Source of the DNA: Flavobacteriales bacterium UBA4422
GTDB taxonomy: Bacteria; Bacteroidota; Bacteroidia; Flavobacteriales_G; Salibacteraceae
DNA length: 10,722 nt
Reading direction: 5' to 3'
NCBI GenBank assembly: GCA_002389645.1
Contig: DGQE01000011.1
Span: 1-10,722, forward strand
Shown here: piece by piece, positions 7,082-10,722 of the stretch
Numbering within the stretch: position 1 is the stretch's first letter
How the letters are laid out: each line of letters opens with the position of its first letter
Notes under the pieces: model-generated
Seen by the model: the letters and a program-made list of their open reading frames with translations, nothing else
Database searches by the model: none
What the model was told of the DNA's origin: nothing
Translations under genes and position numbers: made by a program

Positions 7082-9655
7082 CTAATTTGTGAGAATGAAT
7101 TTTTTCGTGCCTTTGAATTCACCAGCTTTTATTTCCATCATGTAGGCTCCTTTCGCAAGGTCTCCCACATACAACGATTCATTAACGATTGAATTATTGA
7201 ATGATGCAGATTTAACGACCCGTCCACTGAAGTCATATAGTGTTAACTCTAATGTTTTCATTGAGCTTAAATCAGCGTCTATATTCAAATAATCAGACGC
7301 AGGGTTAGGATAGATGCTCATCTGCTCCATGAGCTCATCAGGAATACCTAAAACGTTTACTGTTATAGTTTGACATGTAGTGTCAGAACCGCAAACGTTT
7401 GAAACGTATTGACATACTTCAAACTCTCCTAACCTAAGGAAGAAGTGTCTGGGATCACTTAATGTGCTGTATGTTGAGTCTGAGAAAGTCCATAGATATT
7501 CTTCCGCATTGCTAGATTCATCAATAAACTTAACAGTTGAAGTTACTTGCTCGAATGAGAAGCCTCCGGTTGGGACTACCGGGATAAAATATTCCTGCGA
7601 ATTCTGACAGTCATTAGTCCAACCATCCATAATTATGGTTAATTCTACATTAAAAGGACCAGGAGCTTCGAATAAGTGTTGCGCATTCACTTGGTTGTTG
7701 ATGTCAGTGCTATCTCCAAAATCCCAGGCATAAGCGCTAGTAGTGGAGTTGTAGAACACCCCAGAATTGTAAGTAGTACTAGATGCTATTCTAGAGGACT
7801 CATTGGTGAAGTCGACCACTCTTTCACCCTGCTGATTGAAGGTCAGGCATTCAAAGTCATAACTGAAATTAGCATTAAAGTTATATTCAATGAGAGGTTC
7901 GATTAAAACATCTGCATCAAATGGCATGCCCTGAGCGTTAAAAAGCGCAACAGATGCTGGAGTTACCCAAAATGTATCTCCACCCGCTACTACTTGACCT
8001 ACAGCCAACAAGTCTTGGTCTCCATCACCTTCTTCCCAATCGGTTGTGCTGATGAGTACAGGGGTTTGACCAAAGTACTCAATGGTTAATACGTAGTCTT
8101 CATCTCTAAGAAGGTTGACAGGTTCATTGAAAATAGCAGTATATCTCAAATCTCCCGAATAATTGGTGTCAACATCATATTTGTTGATTCTTACACTGGA
8201 AGAAGCTAAAGGGCCAATTGCAGTGTCTGGAACATTGCCTGGGCCTTCAAGCCATATTTCACAAATCACCTCGAAGTTATCTCTGTAAAGACCTTCGTGG
8301 TTTGCGTAAAATGAAAAGCCATGCACTATCATTGACTGTGGTGCATCGAATCGCTGCCCTAGTCCGACTAATCTTTGGGTGCCAAGAGGACTTTTAATGG
8401 TTAGTGTCTTAGTATCAGTTCCTCGAGCTGCAGTATATCTAACGCTGTCCTTTCCGCAATTAAGCGCTGTGTTGGTCGCAACGGCAACATTTTGGCATTC
8501 GGTTATTTCTCCGCATGAAGTCATCATTGTTTGACACACCCAATAAGTGCCTGGTTCAGAATAATTATGTGAAGGATCTTCAGCTTGGCTCGTGTTTCCA
8601 TCACCAAAGTCGTAGGATATATTGGTGAAGATAGAGCTGGCAGGTGTCTCATTCGTGAACTCTACATCTAAATTGCTTGTAACATATGAGAACCCTTGCT
8701 CTGGCTTTTCATCAATAATTTGGGTTTTTGAACTTTGGCAGTTCAACTGAGACCAACTAAATATGCGCGCAGTTAATGTCGCTGCAAATGGTCCATTTGT
8801 AGGGTAGAAGTGAAGCGGGTTTGACAATTGTTGAACTGGAGAGCCATCTCCATAGTTCCAAGTTTGAGCTCCTGGCTGATTGAAGAAGGCGTACCTGTTA
8901 TACATTCTATGGTCAACAAGTATAGAAGCATCGTTGAAGAACTCCACCGTATCACCTAACTCATCAAACAAACACTCTGGATCGTTGATGAAGCTCGCGG
9001 TCAATGTGTAAGAAACGAGTGGTTCAATGAAAAAGTCTGCATCAAAGGCTATTCCATTAGGGTTTGGGGAAAATACGTCTGACTTCACCCAACCACTTCC
9101 TTGGAAGGCACCAGATAACCATTCTTGACCTCCATCTCCTCCACCCAGCACTTCATCATATTCATTATGAAGAAATGAAAAGGAATTTGAATCGTTTTCC
9201 GTTCTTATCACAACAGTATATGGATTTCCAGTCGTAACAGAATTGAAAAGCGAAACGTTGGCGTAGTAATCAAAAGTGTAGACCGTATCGGTCGTATCTA
9301 CGAAGCCAATGTTTATTGTGTCAGATGCTAGAAGCACGTTACCCGGAACGCTGTCTAATGTAGCATTTCTGATTTCTACTATTACGGACATTGAATCACT
9401 GTATGTCATATTGGCGTCAACAGAGTCTGTTTTGAATCCATAGAATTTAACACCACTAATAGATATATCCTGAGGTGCTTCGTAATATTGGTAGACTGCA
9501 CTTGTAAAAGTCGGATCCAAGCTAAGTGTATCAAAATTGCTTGATTTCGAATAGGTGTATTTAAGTGTGTCTAATGGACATGATACTGTTTGGGCAACAG
9601 ATGACCCTAAAATTGCAAATAACAAAACCAAAAACAGTGAAGATCTTTTAATCAT
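7082..9655 (-). CDS. Exported PKD-repeat protein with T9SS type A sorting domain, internally duplicated
   Basis: This 857-residue protein starts with a signal peptide (K3, R4, hydrophobic 6-20, likely cut near A21-Q22) and ends in a type A T9SS C-terminal domain from about 776. That domain has SIYPNPASDYLNI at 780-792, a DFSGRVV turn at 808-814 and a final KKFILTN. It should cross the outer membrane by type IX secretion and be released or attached at the surface. The body consists of two copies of one module: about 26-394 and 400-768. Each opens with a cysteine-containing segment, continues with an unassigned beta-rich domain of about 190 residues ending in FDAD..IEPL, then has two PKD-like domains. 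PKD core motifs are WNYGDGSP (266), YDFGDGNTS (348), WDFGDST (644) and the weaker WTFSDST (722). No catalytic domain is visible, so an adhesive or structural role is an inference. The gene converges with purL and diverges from the SDR gene; it seems monocistronic. Confidence 0.92.
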   Translation of the reverse strand: MIKRSSLFLVLLFAILGSSVAQTVSCPLDTLKYTYSKSSNFDTLSLDPTFTSAVYQYYEAPQDISISGVKFYGFKTDSVDANMTYSDSMSVIVEIRNATLDSVPGNVLLASDTINIGFVDTTDTVYTFDYYANVSLFNSVTTGNPYTVVIRTENDSNSFSFLHNEYDEVLGGGDGGQEWLSGAFQGSGWVKSDVFSPNPNGIAFDADFFIEPLVSYTLTASFINDPECLFDELGDTVEFFNDASILVDHRMYNRYAFFNQPGAQTWNYGDGSPVQQLSNPLHFYPTNGPFAATLTARIFSWSQLNCQSSKTQIIDEKPEQGFSYVTSNLDVEFTNETPASSIFTNISYDFGDGNTSQAEDPSHNYSEPGTYWVCQTMMTSCGEITECQNVAVATNTALNCGKDSVRYTAARGTDTKTLTIKSPLGTQRLVGLGQRFDAPQSMIVHGFSFYANHEGLYRDNFEVICEIWLEGPGNVPDTAIGPLASSSVRINKYDVDTNYSGDLRYTAIFNEPVNLLRDEDYVLTIEYFGQTPVLISTTDWEEGDGDQDLLAVGQVVAGGDTFWVTPASVALFNAQGMPFDADVLIEPLIEYNFNANFSYDFECLTFNQQGERVVDFTNESSRIASSTTYNSGVFYNSTTSAYAWDFGDSTDINNQVNAQHLFEAPGPFNVELTIIMDGWTNDCQNSQEYFIPVVPTGGFSFEQVTSTVKFIDESSNAEEYLWTFSDSTYSTLSDPRHFFLRLGEFEVCQYVSNVCGSDTTCQTITVNVLGIPDELMEQMSIYPNPASDYLNIDADLSSMKTLELTLYDFSGRVVKSASFNNSIVNESLYVGDLAKGAYMMEIKAGEFKGTKKFILTN

Positions 9656-9779
9656 AAAACTGGGTGTATATAAAATATGTAAGGCTAGACGCTTATAATA
9701 TGTTTAAAGTTGACTTATCAAGTCGGTAAATTTAAAGAATATTGTATTCAAAGCGAGTTTCACTTTCTTATTGAAAATT
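9656..9779. other. Divergent intergenic region, no clear promoter
   Basis: These 124 AT-rich bases separate the PKD/T9SS gene from the SDR gene and must hold or border both start regions. No exact TAnnTTTG is present on either strand. Plus-strand near matches (one mismatch) are TATGTTTA at 9699-9706 and TAAATTTA at 9727-9734. A small inverted repeat GACTT-atc-AAGTC spans 9712-9724, and TTTAAAG occurs twice (9703-9709 and 9731-9737). None of these is strong enough to name a site. Confidence 0.3.
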
Positions 9780-10460
9780 ATGAATGTATTAATCACGGGG
9801 GTCTCAAAAGGGATCGGTAAGGCACTTAAGAATGAATTTATATCGCAGGGGCATAGTGTTTGGGGTATTAGCAGACAAGATGATCCAACTGCCAAAGATG
9901 TGTCATTATATACGCATGTTCAATTTAAATGGATTGATTTTGATGAATTATCAAAAAGGATGCGAATAATTATGAATGAAAATCGGTTCGATATAGTGAT
10001 TAACAATGCAGGATACTTGAATAAGGAAAGCATCCCGGATGAAACAATTGATGAATTCAATACTCATATGAAGGTCAATGTTTGGAATGTCCTAGAAATG
10101 GTTAGGATGCTGATTGGCAGTGGACGTTTAAACAAAGGAGCTCACATTATAAATATTGGAAGCATGGGAGGGGTTCAGGGGAGCTCAAAATTTGGAGGGC
10201 TCTTCTCTTATTCGGCAAGTAAAGCTGCTTTAGCTACTCTTACGGAGTGTTTAGACGCTGAATATGGGCATGATTCCCTATGCTTCAACTACTTAGCCCT
10301 AGGGGCGGTCAATACTGAGATGCTAAAAGAGGCTTTTCCGGGGTATATTTCAACGGTTAATCCTGAAAATATGGCGAAATTCATAGTTAGCTTTTCACTT
10401 ACTTCGGGTCAATTAATGAGTGGAAAGATCATTCAGGTAACAAAAGTGGACCCTAAGTAG
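9780..10460 (+). CDS. Short-chain dehydrogenase/reductase (SDR family)
   Basis: This is a 226-residue NAD(P)-dependent oxidoreductase of the classical SDR family, cytosolic, with a single Rossmann-type domain. It shows the nucleotide-binding TGVSKGIG at 6-13, NNAG at 75-78, the helix asparagine in KVN at 100, catalytic S128 in NIGSMGG, and the YxxxK pair Y144 and K148 in YSASK. GAVNTEM at 175-181 takes the place of the usual PGxV/T segment. S31-R32 at the end of the second beta strand could favour NADP(H), but that is weak evidence. The substrate is unknown: these motifs are shared by sugar, lipid and small-molecule reductases. Start choice: a TTG three codons upstream (9771) would add MKI, but the ATG at 9780 puts the Rossmann strand directly at the N-terminus as is usual, so I prefer it. 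The gene ends 215 bases before the 16S gene and seems unrelated to the rRNA operon. Confidence 0.9.
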   Translation: MNVLITGVSKGIGKALKNEFISQGHSVWGISRQDDPTAKDVSLYTHVQFKWIDFDELSKRMRIIMNENRFDIVINNAGYLNKESIPDETIDEFNTHMKVNVWNVLEMVRMLIGSGRLNKGAHIINIGSMGGVQGSSKFGGLFSYSASKAALATLTECLDAEYGHDSLCFNYLALGAVNTEMLKEAFPGYISTVNPENMAKFIVSFSLTSGQLMSGKIIQVTKVDPK

Positions 10461-10495
10461 TAAATTTTTATCATTGAAAACCAATTGATTAGACG

Positions 10496-10537
10496 CCCAA
10501 ACCTCTTTTGAGGTGTATTTTCTTCACTTTTTTTGGG
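10496..10537 (+). terminator. Weak candidate terminator or nested hairpin after the SDR gene
   Basis: ACCTC (10501-10505) pairs with GAGGT (10510-10514) over a TTTT loop and is followed by a broken T-rich stretch. This hairpin is enclosed by CCCAAA (10496-10501) and TTTGGG (10532-10537), which can also pair and share one base with the inner stem, so the two structures may compete. It lies 36 or more bases after the SDR stop and just before the rRNA promoter. That is a sensible place to stop read-through, but the stem is short and the U-tract imperfect. The T-rich tract at 10517-10534 might instead act as an upstream element for the rRNA promoter. Confidence 0.35.
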
Positions 10538-10545
10538 TGGTAGGC

Positions 10546-10575
10546 TTGCGCAAATGAATAATGGTTGTATCTTTG
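10546..10575 (+). promoter_or_regulatory. rRNA operon promoter (Bacteroidota -33/-7 type)
   Basis: TTG at 10546-10548 is followed after exactly 19 bases by TATCTTTG at 10568-10575, a full match to the TAnnTTTG -7 element. Transcription should begin near 10582, about 94 bases ahead of the mature 16S 5' end. A T-rich stretch lies upstream. The position directly before a 16S gene makes this the best-supported promoter in the window. Confidence 0.8.
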
Positions 10576-10596
10576 CGCTCCCTTTGAAAGAAAGGA

Positions 10597-10608
10597 TGTT
10601 CTTTGAAA
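10597..10608 (+). promoter_or_regulatory. boxA-like antitermination element in the rRNA leader
   Basis: TGTTCTTTGAAA resembles the rrn boxA of Escherichia coli (TGCTCTTTAACA), differing at three of twelve positions and keeping the TCTTT core. In rRNA leaders boxA is the RNA site bound by NusB and NusE/S10, which lets polymerase read through the long untranslated operon. Its place, after the predicted start (about 10582) and well before 16S, is what such an element requires. Confidence 0.6.
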
Positions 10609-10628
10609 AGATTGAAAAGATAGAAAAG
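10602..10628 (+). repeat. Three 9-base GAAAAG-type tandem units in the rRNA leader
   Basis: The units TTTGAAAAG (10602-10610), ATTGAAAAG (10611-10619) and ATAGAAAAG (10620-10628) follow one another without gaps; each differs from the next by one base. The first overlaps the boxA-like element. They make a purine-rich, unstructured stretch between boxA and the 16S 5' region. Confidence 0.55.
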
Positions 10629-10675
10629 CCAGCATGTATCCATGGGATTTTGATCTGATTGTATTATTAGTTTTT

Positions 10676-10722
<47 letters not shown>

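Noticed and set aside
7676..7906. Plus-strand open frame of 76 codons
   Set aside because: It is antisense to the second module of the PKD/T9SS protein, where the minus-strand frame carries clear PKD motifs.
8773..8955. Minus-strand open frame of 60 codons
   Set aside because: It is another frame of the PKD/T9SS gene and has no support of its own.
9703..9737. Two TTTAAAG copies and a GACTT/AAGTC inverted repeat
   Set aside because: They are short, AT-rich and expected by chance in such a spacer; there is no second instance elsewhere to support an operator.
9771..9779. TTG as start of the SDR gene
   Set aside because: It adds only three residues before an ATG that begins the Rossmann fold in the usual position; ATG at 9780 is simpler.
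9704..9895. Minus-strand open frame of 63 codons over the SDR start
   Set aside because: It is antisense to the Rossmann motif of the SDR gene and the spacer; it shows no signal peptide or domain.

Overview
The window looks like chromosomal DNA from a free-living member of the Bacteroidota. Four things point there: a secreted PKD-repeat protein with a type IX secretion (T9SS) C-terminal sorting domain; three promoter-like sites whose -7 element matches the phylum consensus TAnnTTTG exactly; AT-rich genes with little sign of Shine-Dalgarno sequences; and a 16S rRNA 5' end of the Bacteroidota type at the right edge. Family or genus cannot be fixed from this sequence.

Left block (1-4690, all minus strand, read right to left). 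It starts with a polytopic membrane protein that may be a glycan-assembly enzyme. Next comes a YtcJ-type amidohydrolase lipoprotein whose start overlaps the previous stop by 4 bases (ATGA), then a secreted CAP/SCP-domain protein whose probable GTG start lies 23 bases inside the amidohydrolase gene. After a 57-base gap comes an AMP-forming long-chain acyl-CoA synthetase that runs off the left edge. The first three are packed like one transcript. The synthetase also has a good promoter match of its own in the gap. Three of the four products are predicted to sit in, or beyond, the inner membrane, but no shared pathway is evident.

Middle (4691-7081). An 89-base divergent region separates that block from purL on the plus strand, which encodes the single-subunit-type FGAM synthase of purine synthesis. 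purL and the next gene converge on a strong hairpin flanked by A and T runs, which should terminate transcription in both directions.

Right block (7082-10722). A minus-strand gene encodes an 857-residue exported protein made of two copies of a roughly 370-residue module (an unassigned beta-rich domain plus two PKD-like domains), followed by the T9SS sorting domain. It diverges from a plus-strand short-chain dehydrogenase/reductase gene. After that comes a clear rRNA promoter (TTG-N19-TATCTTTG), a leader with a boxA-like sequence and short GAAAAG-type repeats, and the first 47 or so bases of a 16S rRNA gene.

Most of the window is ordinary chromosomal content. I see no mobile element, CRISPR array, tRNA or defence system. 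The parts most worth a second look are the internally duplicated T9SS protein, the promoter inside the left gene block, the rRNA leader, and the unassigned membrane protein.
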